Of a stretch of 17,672 nt of DNA, positions 7,525-14,570 are shown piece by piece. The notes beneath the pieces are model-generated. The model was not told the DNA's origin and ran no database searches. It worked only from the letters and a program-made list of their open reading frames with translations. Every line of letters starts with the position of its first letter. Within the stretch, counting starts at the first letter, position 1. The DNA is from Alphaproteobacteria bacterium (GTDB taxonomy: Bacteria > Pseudomonadota > Alphaproteobacteria > Puniceispirillales > Marisalimonadaceae). A program made the position numbers and the translations under genes. The DNA lies in assembly GCA_016777645.1 (NCBI GenBank), contig JADHRC010000018.1, positions 1-17,672 of the forward strand, read 5' to 3'.

Positions 7525-7992
7525 ATGTATCAAAAGACTAATTCAGAAATCGAAAACAAAATACAAAATATTTTAGAGGGTGAATATGAGATATCAGTTC
7601 TTGGTACTAATGGAAAGGACAACTTCCCTTTCCTTTCTAAAATTATTCCCATGTATAAAAATAAGCGTTTATATATATTAATAAGCGATCTTAGTGAGCA
7701 CACAAAAAACATTATTGAAAATCAAAAAGTTAGCATTTATTTTTCACTAAAAGAATTAAATAAAACCAAATCTAACAATCCAAGGTTAACTATTAACGGA
7801 ATAATACAAAAGCATAACTTAGAAAAAGAAAGTGAAGAATTTAGCGATCTTTTAAACTCATATCAAAAAATTGAAAGTGGTAGCAAAATGTGGGGAATGT
7901 TTACTGATTTCAACTTTTATAGCATTGAACCACTAAGAGCCTTATACATTGAAGGCTTTGGTAAAGCTTATCAAAAAAATTATAAATACTAA
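7525..7992 (+). CDS. HugZ-like pyridoxamine 5'-phosphate oxidase-family (FMN-binding split-barrel) protein
   Basis: A 155-residue protein matching the core of the HugZ/HutZ haem-utilisation family and its flavin-binding relatives. Landmarks are ISVLGTNGKDNFPFLSKIIP (about 23-42), LYILISDLSEHTKNI (about 49-63), PRLTINGII (about 92-100), the late DFNFYSIEPLRALYIEGFG (about 129-147) and the closing GKAY. These segments form the split barrel that binds FMN or haem. Proteobacterial HugZ proteins carry an additional C-terminal domain with a haem-ligating histidine; this short form lacks it, so haem oxygenase activity is uncertain and a generic flavin-dependent or F420/FMN-reductase role is possible. 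No ribosome-binding site is visible; TATAAT at 7521-7526 actually overlaps the start codon. Convergent with the TRAP permease gene, with 8 bp between stops. Confidence 0.75.
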   Translation: MYQKTNSEIENKIQNILEGEYEISVLGTNGKDNFPFLSKIIPMYKNKRLYILISDLSEHTKNIIENQKVSIYFSLKELNKTKSNNPRLTINGIIQKHNLEKESEEFSDLLNSYQKIESGSKMWGMFTDFNFYSIEPLRALYIEGFGKAYQKNYKY

Positions 7993-8000
7993 AATCTGAT

Positions 8001-9752
8001 TCACACAAACATTAAAACCAGACCTAAACCAAAGGCTAAAAGTCTTAAAAAGATTAAACTTTTGGTAATTAATGCATAGGACAACATTACTAAACTTATA
8101 GCAATCTTTACAAATGCTATAATTGCGTACAAAAATTCAGTATCAAGTTTAATTATTGCTTCATTTGCTATCATTCCTAAAGGAATGAAGTAAAGACCAA
8201 TCCCCAAACTCATTGATGTTAAGGAAACTTTTAGCCAGTTTTCAGAAACCATTCCCGACGCTATAAAAACAGTTCCACAAACGGGTGGGGTTATTGTTGA
8301 TAATAAAGCAAACCAAAATACAAATAAATGTACCTGAAGAAGCTCTAAACCCATATCTACCAGTGCTGGACCTGCAACAGACACACAGATCACATAAGCA
8401 GCAGTAGTAGGCACTTCCATGCCTAATAACAAACAAGCAACTCCAGTTAAGATAAGAGCTGGCCAAATGTTATTTCCCGAAAGGGATATAATTAATGACG
8501 TTAGTTTTACTCCTAAACCAGTCATTGACAAAACTCCAATTATAATTGATGCACAAATTATAATTGATCCTATTAATGAAATCTGTCTTCCGGAAGCAAT
8601 ACAAGCCTCATAAAAACGATTTACACCTAATTTAAAATTAAAAAAATTTTCAATATTAAAGAATAGTAATAAAAAGGCTGATAAAATGGAAATTGAAGCA
8701 GCATATTGAGGAGTAAAACCAAGATACATAAAAAAAAGTAATATAAAAAAAGGGATTAAAAAAAAGAGTGAGGTAATAAATACTCTTTTAATTTCTGGTA
8801 ATTTATCACTTTCTATAGGTTTTAAATTATAAATTCTACAGTAAAAATTTATTCCAACCCAAACTGTAAAAAAAAATAATATAGCTGGCAACAAGGCTGC
8901 AATAATTATTTTATCATAAGGAACTCCTGTTAATTCAACCATTACAAATGCACCTGCTCCCATCAAAGGTGGCATAATTTGCCCCCCAGAAGAAGCTACA
9001 GCCTCTACTGCTGCAGCCAACTTTTTAGGGTAATTTAATTTAATCATTGCCGGCAAAGTTACCATCCCCGTTGAAGCAACATTTGCAGATGCAGAACCTG
9101 AAATTGAACCAAATAATGCTGAAGAAATTACCGAAACTTTAGCAGCTCCTCCTCTCAGTTTTCCAGCAAATGCAGTTGCAATATTCATAAAACCTAAGCC
9201 TGCTTCTCCAGAATTTAAAAAAGAACCAAATATAACAAAAATAGATACGATGGAAACCGAAACTCCTGTTAAAGGTCCCCATAAACCACCTTCAGCAATA
9301 GTAAGTGTTCCCATAAAGCTATTAAGTGGCAAGCCGGGATGCCCAAACTCACCCGGAACATAATTTCCAAAAACTCCGTATAAAATTGCCAAAAAACTCA
9401 CAGTAGGTAATGGCCAACCCACGGACCTTCTTGCAGTCTCCAAAACTATGAGAATTAATATTAAAGAAATTATAAGTTGAAATTTATTTTCTATTAAGCC
9501 GTATTGATCCATTAGCTCATTTGAAAAAACGGCAATATAGAAACACGAGAATATTCCAATTAAAACTATTAAAAGATTCATAATGAAGTATAGATTTGTT
9601 TTTTGATTATATAAGAAAATCCAGGGTAAAATTAAAGCTAGATGTAAAGGTCTTGAAATTAAATTAGGGACTAATCCAGAAAATATAAGTAAAATATGGA
9701 ATGCAATTGATATAAAACCAAAAACAATCCACATTTTATAATATGGTTTCAT
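8001..9752 (-). CDS. TRAP transporter fused permease (DctQM-type, TAXI family)
   Basis: A 583-residue, strongly hydrophobic protein fusing the small (DctQ-like, first about 110 residues, four segments) and large (DctM-like) TRAP membrane subunits. Family hallmarks of the large subunit are FGSISGSASANVASTGMVTL (about 214-233), SSGGQIMPPLMGAGAF (about 254-269), and the mirror-repeat motifs LLGMEVPTTAAYV (about 442-454) and TPPVCGTVF (about 483-491). Together with a TAXI binding protein it drives sodium-coupled uptake of organic acids such as carboxylates; the substrate is not predictable. It is somewhat shorter than many fused TAXI permeases because no long C-terminal extension follows the last helices. 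It begins 3 bp after the stop of the binding-protein gene, so the two are co-transcribed and probably translationally coupled. Confidence 0.93.
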   Translation of the reverse strand: MKPYYKMWIVFGFISIAFHILLIFSGLVPNLISRPLHLALILPWIFLYNQKTNLYFIMNLLIVLIGIFSCFYIAVFSNELMDQYGLIENKFQLIISLILILIVLETARRSVGWPLPTVSFLAILYGVFGNYVPGEFGHPGLPLNSFMGTLTIAEGGLWGPLTGVSVSIVSIFVIFGSFLNSGEAGLGFMNIATAFAGKLRGGAAKVSVISSALFGSISGSASANVASTGMVTLPAMIKLNYPKKLAAAVEAVASSGGQIMPPLMGAGAFVMVELTGVPYDKIIIAALLPAILFFFTVWVGINFYCRIYNLKPIESDKLPEIKRVFITSLFFLIPFFILLFFMYLGFTPQYAASISILSAFLLLFFNIENFFNFKLGVNRFYEACIASGRQISLIGSIIICASIIIGVLSMTGLGVKLTSLIISLSGNNIWPALILTGVACLLLGMEVPTTAAYVICVSVAGPALVDMGLELLQVHLFVFWFALLSTITPPVCGTVFIASGMVSENWLKVSLTSMSLGIGLYFIPLGMIANEAIIKLDTEFLYAIIAFVKIAISLVMLSYALITKSLIFLRLLAFGLGLVLMFV

Positions 9753-9755
9753 AAA

Positions 9756-10709
9756 TTATTTATGATGATCAGCTAATTTAACACCTATTTCTTCATAATA
9801 TTTTATAGCGCCAGAGTGAATTTTTGTTGATACATTAGATAACATATCAGTAGTCACACCATTCCACCATTTTGCAGCCTCACCCAACTTACCTTTGTTA
9901 CTCCAGAAAGCTTTAGTTAAGTTATACGCAACCTCTTCACTTATATTTGTTGTTCCATAAGCAACAACTGGCAAAGATGTAGTTGAAATATCACTATTTT
10001 GACCAGCATACGTACCAGCAGGTATTATTAATTTTGTTCTTTTAGACGATTTGATTTGTTCATCACTTAAGGATATAACATTTACACCTGTTGATGCTGC
10101 AGCCTCTATTACGTTTGGAGCTGGATATGAACCAGCAGTTACAAAACCATCAATTTGTCCATTTTTTAATGCTGGAACGGCATTAGAAAGTTCTACTTGC
10201 GCTAATTTTACTTTTCCTTCTAAACCAAATAACTTGATGTACTTAGCCCCTTCACTAGCACCAAATGAGCCTTTTCCTAATAGAATAGTCTTGCCTGACA
10301 AATCAGAGAAAACATTTACACCAGATTTTTTTGACATTACAAAGTGCATTGTTAATGAAGGAATAGGAAACAAAGCCCTTATGTTCTTATAGTTTGGGTT
10401 ACCTTTTCCTTTAAACATAGCTTTTTCTTCTATAGCCAATTTCACTAAAACTGGAGGAGTAGTAAACACGTAGTTACCTGTTCTTGCTGCAACCTCTTTA
10501 ACATTTTGAACAGAACCTTGACTTTCTTCAATTGTAAGTATCATGTCTCCATTTGTTGATTTCTTTATTGTATCTGCTATTTGAACACCCATTTGATAAT
10601 AAGAAGAAGTTGACTTAGCTGATTTGTAAGTAATTCTAGTTTCTGCAAAAGATTGACTTATACCAAATAAAGACAAAAGTGATATGATAAGTATATTTTT
10701 GATTTTCAT
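9756..10709 (-). CDS. TAXI-family TRAP transporter solute-binding protein
   Basis: A 317-residue periplasmic receptor. The start is set at the ATG at 10709 (MKIKNILIIS) because a perfect AGGAGG lies six bases before it; the in-frame ATG at 10727 would add six residues and place the ribosome-binding site inside the gene. The N-terminus is a Sec signal peptide with likely cleavage after SFA (residue 22). Family features are the early SSYYQMGVQIADTI (about 35-48), the SQGSVQNVKEVA stretch (about 64-75), LSGKTILLGKGSFGAS (about 137-152) and NGQIDGFVTAGSYP (about 182-195). It delivers a small organic acid to the adjacent fused permease. The ligand is unknown. First gene of a two-gene operon. Confidence 0.92.
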   Translation of the reverse strand: MKIKNILIISLLSLFGISQSFAETRITYKSAKSTSSYYQMGVQIADTIKKSTNGDMILTIEESQGSVQNVKEVAARTGNYVFTTPPVLVKLAIEEKAMFKGKGNPNYKNIRALFPIPSLTMHFVMSKKSGVNVFSDLSGKTILLGKGSFGASEGAKYIKLFGLEGKVKLAQVELSNAVPALKNGQIDGFVTAGSYPAPNVIEAAASTGVNVISLSDEQIKSSKRTKLIIPAGTYAGQNSDISTTSLPVVAYGTTNISEEVAYNLTKAFWSNKGKLGEAAKWWNGVTTDMLSNVSTKIHSGAIKYYEEIGVKLADHHK

Positions 10710-10749
10710 CGAAAGCCTCCTAAACATTGAATTTATAAAATAATTATAA

Positions 10750-10769
10750 TAAGTTTATTAAAAAACTTA
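10750..10769. repeat. Small inverted repeat upstream of the TRAP operon
   Basis: TAAGTTT (10750-10756) and AAACTTA (10763-10769) form a perfect 7-bp inverted repeat with a 6-base A/T spacer, about 40 bp before the TAXI gene start. It could be an operator; a chance AT-rich match is equally plausible. Confidence 0.2.
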
Positions 10770-10792
10770 CATTTACATTAAAGATTACTAAT

Positions 10793-11008
10793 TTGGACAA
10801 TTTTTTTAAAAAATTCAACTCATCATTAATAATGATCGAAGAGAAAATAAATTTTTTATTTACATTGATTGAAATTGTCTTGGGGTTAATAGGCCTATTA
10901 CTAATAATTTGGGTTTATGGTTTTGTTAGAAGAAATCTAGGATTGGACAGGCAAACAAAAGAATTAAAAAAGATAAGAGAAATAATTGAAGATAAATTCA
11001 AAAAATAA
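10793..11008 (+). CDS. Small single-span membrane protein, uncharacterised
   Basis: A possible 71-residue protein starting at a TTG (10793); an in-frame ATG at 10832 would give 58 residues (MIEEKINF). Neither start has a recognisable ribosome-binding site. One hydrophobic segment spans about residues 22-45 (TLIEIVLGLIGLLLIIWVYG), followed by a positively charged RRNLGLDRQ and a charged, helical tail of heptad-like spacing (KELKKIREIIEDKFKK). The charge bias after the helix predicts a cytoplasmic C-terminus. I do not recognise a family. The stop codon is immediately adjacent to the stop of the convergent gene at 11009. The amino-acid pattern looks like a genuine small membrane protein rather than random translation. 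Confidence 0.45.
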   Translation: MDNFFKKFNSSLIMIEEKINFLFTLIEIVLGLIGLLLIIWVYGFVRRNLGLDRQTKELKKIREIIEDKFKK

Positions 11009-11227
11009 TTAAAAAGGAAATCTAGAATTAGAACTATTTTGCCTGTAAATTTTGAAATTTTTATCCTTAGCTATTGGCAAACAAGTAAATTGTGGAGCAG
11101 ATAATCCAACATCTCTCATTTCACTTGCCGAATTTTGAGCTTCTGAAAAACATTTTGCAGCAGTCTGATATCGAAGACCACTATCAATAACATCACCTGC
11201 TAAAACCCAAATTAATAAAAATTCCAT
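11009..11227 (-). CDS. Small hypothetical protein with two cysteines
   Basis: A possible 72-residue protein beginning MEFLLIWVLAGDVIDSG, with an N-terminal hydrophobic segment of about 11 residues and then a hydrophilic part containing two cysteines (C26 in AAKCFSEA and C49 in FTCLPIAK). The cysteines could pair if the protein is exported, but the hydrophobic part is short for a signal peptide or anchor. A weak GAG lies before the ATG. It follows the hsp20 terminator hairpin, so it is probably not part of the hsp20 transcript unless readthrough occurs. Function unknown; composition is sensible for a real gene. Confidence 0.5.
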   Translation of the reverse strand: MEFLLIWVLAGDVIDSGLRYQTAAKCFSEAQNSASEMRDVGLSAPQFTCLPIAKDKNFKIYRQNSSNSRFPF

Positions 11228-11245
11228 AAAATATTCTCAAAAAAT

Positions 11246-11271
11246 GGTTAGGACAAAAACTTGTCCTAACC
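11246..11271 (-). terminator. Rho-independent terminator of hsp20
   Basis: A perfect 11-bp stem joins 11246-11256 (GGTTAGGACAA) and 11261-11271 (TTGTCCTAACC) around a 4-base loop. On the minus strand the stem is followed by ATTTTTTG, a run of six T. It lies ten bases beyond the hsp20 stop codon. It is the strongest hairpin in the window. Confidence 0.88.
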
Positions 11272-11280
11272 CAATTAAAA

Positions 11281-11703
11281 CTAAGCTGATTTTAAAGTTA
11301 TTTGCCTTGGCTTTCTTTCTTCTGGTATTTCTCTTAATAGGGAGATCGTTAATAAACCGTTAGAAAGTTTAGCATCTTTAACGTCAACGTATTGTTCCAA
11401 TCTAAATTTTTGTTCAAATGATCTTTTAGCAATACCCTTGTAAAGATATTGTATCTTATCATCTTGAACTTCAGATCCACCATTACCTTTAATAGTCAAA
11501 ACACCGTCATGAACGTCTATGGATAAATCGTCTTTATTAAATCCAGACAAAGCTAAGGTAATTTCGTACTCATCTTCAGATATTCTTAGAATATCATGAG
11601 CAGGAAAAGAGTTTTGTTTTTGGGTTGATATAGTTTCAAGTTCATTGAATAGATTATCGAAACCTACAAAAGAACGTAAAGCTAATGTTGGTAGTATAGT
11701 CAT
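11281..11703 (-). CDS. Small heat-shock protein, Hsp20/IbpA-like
   Basis: A 140-residue alpha-crystallin-domain chaperone. The domain runs from about residue 38 (HDILRISEDEYEITLALSGF) to about 128; diagnostic parts are DDLSIDVHDGVLTIKG (about 58-73), YLYKGIAKRSFEQKFRL (about 86-102), and AKLSNGLLTISLLREIPE (about 110-127), the last being the class-A/IbpA type A-x-x-x-NGLL motif. The C-terminal ITL (in RQITLKSA) corresponds to the I-x-I motif that docks neighbouring dimers. It holds unfolding proteins in an ATP-independent manner in the cytoplasm. The start has a strong AAGGAG site. Regulation appears to be by heat, through a candidate sigma-32 promoter and a candidate RNA thermometer in the leader. 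A strong terminator follows. Confidence 0.93.
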   Translation of the reverse strand: MTILPTLALRSFVGFDNLFNELETISTQKQNSFPAHDILRISEDEYEITLALSGFNKDDLSIDVHDGVLTIKGNGGSEVQDDKIQYLYKGIAKRSFEQKFRLEQYVDVKDAKLSNGLLTISLLREIPEERKPRQITLKSA

Positions 11704-11709
11704 TTTTAT

Positions 11710-11753
11710 CTCCTTTTAAAGCGAGTTGTTAAACATCCCATTATGGCAATGTT
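11710..11753 (-). promoter_or_regulatory. Candidate ROSE-like RNA thermometer in the hsp20 leader
   Basis: In minus-strand orientation, the leader contains two adjacent hairpins. The first (11732-11753) pairs AACATT with GATGTT plus an inner CCA/TGG, with one bulged G. The second (11710-11725, CTCGCTTTAAAAGGAG) folds CTC and CTT onto the ribosome-binding site AAGGAG, with a single extra G in the 5' arm. The U-C-G-C-U in that arm matches the UYGCU anti-Shine-Dalgarno signature of ROSE thermometers, which are known from alphaproteobacterial and enterobacterial small heat-shock genes. The position just before an hsp20 start is right. Folding was judged by eye only, and the second loop is only three bases. 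Confidence 0.5.
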
Positions 11754-11791
11754 ATTTAGTTTTTGTGACCCTTAATGGCATCACGATTATC

Positions 11792-11819
11792 ATTTGGTAT
11801 TGATAAATAAAAATTCAAG
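11792..11819 (-). promoter_or_regulatory. Candidate heat-shock (sigma-32/RpoH) promoter of hsp20
   Basis: On the minus strand CTTGAA (11819-11814) is followed after 16 bases by CCAAAT (11797-11792). The -35 agrees with the RpoH consensus CTTGAA; the -10 only partly resembles CCCCAT. Transcription would start about 80 bases before the hsp20 ATG, leaving room for the thermometer leader. It overlaps a candidate promoter of the opposite gene. Confidence 0.35.
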
Positions 11820-11828
11820 ATCTAGTAT
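11800..11828 (+). promoter_or_regulatory. Candidate sigma-70 promoter of the BVMO operon
   Basis: TTGATA (11800-11805) and TAGTAT (11823-11828) are separated by 17 bases, five and four matches to the consensus hexamers. Transcription would start about 10 bases before the ATG at 11844. It overlaps the hsp20 heat-shock promoter on the other strand, so the two polymerases could exclude each other. Confidence 0.35.
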
Positions 11829-11843
11829 AAAAAAAATTTATTT

Positions 11844-13454
11844 ATGGAGAAAAATTTGATTACATATAGGAATTTAGACACTGTCATAGTTGGCGCCGGA
11901 TTTGCTGGTATGTATTGCCTTCATAAACAAATTCAAGAAGGATTTAATGCTGAAATATTTGAGAAAGCTGATGATGTTGGGGGAACATGGTATTGGAACA
12001 AATATCCTGGAGCTCGATGTGATATTGAGAGCATGGATTACTCATATTCCTTTTCTGATGAATTACAACAAGAATGGAATTGGAAAGAAAAATATGGAAC
12101 TCAGCCTGAAATTTTAGAATATGCACGTTTTGTTTCTAAAAAATTTAATCTAAGAAAAAATATAAATTTTAAAACCTCAATTGTTAAAGCAAGATTTATA
12201 AATAATAAGTGGATAGTTGAAACAGATAATAATATAAAAATTGAATGCCATTACCTTATTTTAGCAACTGGTAATTTATCCACTCCTAACACCCCAAACA
12301 TAGAGGGCATATCTAATTTTAAAGGAAAGATTTATCATACTGGTGCGTGGCCAGAAAAAATGCCTGAATTTAAAGGAAGAAAAGTAGGAATAATTGGAAC
12401 TGGTTCATCTGGGGTTCAGTCAATTCCAGTAATTTCTGAAACTGCGAAAGAATTACTGGTTTTTCAGAGAACCGCAAACTTTAGTTTACCCGCAAGACAC
12501 AGCAAACTTCCAGAAAATAAAAGAGAAAAATACAAAAAAAATTATAAAAAATACCGAGATCTTGCTCAAAATTCATCTTTTGGTATAGCAAAATACCAAC
12601 CGCCTACAAAATCAGCATTTGATGTAAATGAAGACGAGAGAAATGAAATATATGAAAGTGCTTGGCAAGAAGGTGGTCAAGCAATGTTGTTCGCTTTTAC
12701 AGATTTATTAACAAACAAAGAAGCTAATGAGACAGCTGCTAATTTTGTTCGAAATAAAATTAGAGAAATTGTTAAAAATAAAGAAACAGCAGAAAAATTA
12801 TGTCCAAACGATCACCCGATTGGTACTAAAAGATTATGTTTAGATAGTAATTACTTTGAAACATATAATAAGGAGAATGTTTCTTTGATAGATATTTCTA
12901 ACCATCCAATACAAAAAATTACCGAAAAAGGTCTGATCTCTAATGATGCTGAATATGAGTTTGATGATCTTGTATTTGCAACAGGTTTTGATGCAATGAC
13001 TGGCGCAGTTAAAGCAATAGAAATATTAAATGAAGAAAATATTAGTTTAAAATCTGTTTGGTCAAAAGGACCTAAAACATATTTAGGGATCATGGTATCA
13101 GATTTCCCAAATTTATTCATGATCACAGGGCCCCAAAGCCCAGGTGTAAAAAGTCAAATGATTTTATCAATTGAACAGCATGTAAACTTTATTCATAACT
13201 TAATAATACATAAAAAAAATAACAAATATCTTCAAGTTAATGCTAACAAAGACAAACAAGATGAGTGGGTTAAACATAATAACGAAGTAGCTAATGCAAC
13301 ATTATACCCATTAGCTCATTCTTGGTATAACGGCGACAACATTTTAGGGAAAACAAGAAATTTTATGCCCTATGTAGGAGGGGTAGCAAATTATAAAAAT
13401 ATTTGTGATCAAAAAATTAAAAATGATTATGAAGGTTTTGAATTTTATAATTAA
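11844..13454 (+). CDS. Type I Baeyer-Villiger monooxygenase (cyclohexanone monooxygenase-like FMO)
   Basis: A 536-residue flavin monooxygenase. The FAD Rossmann motif is VGAGFAG (about 16-22), the GTWYWNKYPGARCD segment lies at 47-60, the BVMO fingerprint FKGKIYHTGAWP fits F-x-G-x-x-x-H-T-x-x-W-P at 159-170, and the NADPH Rossmann motif is GTGSSG at 185-190. ATGFDAMTG follows later, with KTRNFMPYVGG near the C-terminus. These features identify the enzyme class that inserts oxygen next to a ketone using NADPH and O2, giving an ester or lactone. The natural ketone is unknown. No ribosome-binding site precedes the ATG at 11844; the GGAG at 11845-11848 instead sits correctly for a TTG start at 11856 (losing four residues). 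An enolase-superfamily gene and a thioesterase gene follow closely, indicating one operon. Confidence 0.9.
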   Translation: MEKNLITYRNLDTVIVGAGFAGMYCLHKQIQEGFNAEIFEKADDVGGTWYWNKYPGARCDIESMDYSYSFSDELQQEWNWKEKYGTQPEILEYARFVSKKFNLRKNINFKTSIVKARFINNKWIVETDNNIKIECHYLILATGNLSTPNTPNIEGISNFKGKIYHTGAWPEKMPEFKGRKVGIIGTGSSGVQSIPVISETAKELLVFQRTANFSLPARHSKLPENKREKYKKNYKKYRDLAQNSSFGIAKYQPPTKSAFDVNEDERNEIYESAWQEGGQAMLFAFTDLLTNKEANETAANFVRNKIREIVKNKETAEKLCPNDHPIGTKRLCLDSNYFETYNKENVSLIDISNHPIQKITEKGLISNDAEYEFDDLVFATGFDAMTGAVKAIEILNEENISLKSVWSKGPKTYLGIMVSDFPNLFMITGPQSPGVKSQMILSIEQHVNFIHNLIIHKKNNKYLQVNANKDKQDEWVKHNNEVANATLYPLAHSWYNGDNILGKTRNFMPYVGGVANYKNICDQKIKNDYEGFEFYN

Positions 13455-13472
13455 TAATAATTGGAGCAACTA

Positions 13473-14561
13473 ATGGAAATTTCTAGAATTGAGATAAAAA
13501 CTTATAAAGTTCCTTTATCGGAGCCGGTAGAAGCTTTTGCGGCTGGCGTTATGAAAGCTTTTGATTTGGTTGTGTGTCAAATTTTTAATGATAACAATGA
13601 TAGTGGTATTGGATATATATCTGTTCATGAAAATCAGGGATTGGCAATAGCTTCAATTATTAAAAATAGTTTTATTCCCATTTTATTAAAAAAAGATCCA
13701 AGATTAATAGAATTACATTGGAAAAATATGTGGAAAGCAACCCATTATGCGGGAAGAGGTGCACCAGTTAGTTTTGCAATTGCTGCTGTTGATGTTGCTT
13801 TGTGGGATCTAAAAGGAAAATTACTTAAAGAACCGCTCTGGAGGATATTAGGTGGTCACGACAAAAATGTATTAGCATACGCTGGTAACATTGACTTGAA
13901 TTTTACTATTGAAAAATTATTAGATGGAGCATCACAATCCCTTGACGATGGTTTTAGATCTATAAAAATGAGGCTTGGAAAAGAATTTTTGTCAGAAGAC
14001 TTAAAAAGACTAGATGCAATGAAAAATCATTTACCAGAAAACGTTAAGTTAATGGCTGATGCCAATGAAGCTTGGAGGATAGATCAAGCAGTTCATGCAT
14101 TTAAGGAAATTGAAAAATTTAATTTAGTATGGCTTGAAGAACCCATTAAACCTGATGATTTTAATGGTTATGCATATTTAAGATCTTTGGGAAAAATTCC
14201 TATAGCTGCTGGAGAAAATTTACATACACTAGCAGAAGTAAACAATCTTATTAGTGTTAATGGAGTTGATTTTCTAGAACCTGATCTTACTACTTGTGGA
14301 GGGATAACTCCTTTTATGAAAATTGCTAAATTGGCCGAAATTAATAATTTACCAATTTGCTCTCATGGAGTTCATGAATTACACGTTCATTTATTGGCAT
14401 CATGCCCTAATGCATCTTATCTAGAGTTTCATGCATGGAGAATAGATGAATTTATAGAAAGCCCATTAATCGTAAATAACGGCTATACTATTGCGCCTGA
14501 TTTACCAGGGCATGGAATTAACTTTGATTTCGATAAACTTAACCAGTATATATTAGATTAA
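13473..14561 (+). CDS. Mandelate racemase-subgroup enolase-superfamily enzyme (probable sugar-acid dehydratase or racemase)
   Basis: A 362-residue enzyme. The start is set at the ATG at 13473 because GGAG lies six bases before it; an upstream in-frame TTG (13461) would include that site. The metal ligands are D196 (LMADANEAW), E222 (WLEEPIKP) and E248 (AAGENLHTL). The acid-base dyad of the mandelate racemase subgroup appears as D271 (LEPDLTTCGG) and H298 (CSHGVHE), with E318 (YLEFHAW) at the third position; numbering matches the prototype almost residue for residue. The other catalytic lysine motif K-x-K reads K165-M-R167, so the second lysine is replaced by arginine. Members abstract an alpha proton from a carboxylate, most often dehydrating sugar acids. 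Substrate unknown. It lies 18 bp after the BVMO gene and 9 bp before the thioesterase gene. Confidence 0.9.
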   Translation: MEISRIEIKTYKVPLSEPVEAFAAGVMKAFDLVVCQIFNDNNDSGIGYISVHENQGLAIASIIKNSFIPILLKKDPRLIELHWKNMWKATHYAGRGAPVSFAIAAVDVALWDLKGKLLKEPLWRILGGHDKNVLAYAGNIDLNFTIEKLLDGASQSLDDGFRSIKMRLGKEFLSEDLKRLDAMKNHLPENVKLMADANEAWRIDQAVHAFKEIEKFNLVWLEEPIKPDDFNGYAYLRSLGKIPIAAGENLHTLAEVNNLISVNGVDFLEPDLTTCGGITPFMKIAKLAEINNLPICSHGVHELHVHLLASCPNASYLEFHAWRIDEFIESPLIVNNGYTIAPDLPGHGINFDFDKLNQYILD

Positions 14562-14570
14562 AAAAATAGC

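Noticed and set aside
8242..8466. Cysteine-rich minus-strand frame of 74 codons
   Set aside because: Out-of-frame shadow of the TRAP permease on the same strand; cysteines come from shifted hydrophobic codons.
10051..10392. 113-codon plus-strand frame
   Set aside because: Entirely antisense to the TAXI binding protein, which has signal peptide, family motifs and a perfect ribosome-binding site.
12851..13126. 91-codon minus-strand frame
   Set aside because: Antisense to the conserved C-terminal half of the BVMO gene; no ribosome-binding site or family signal.
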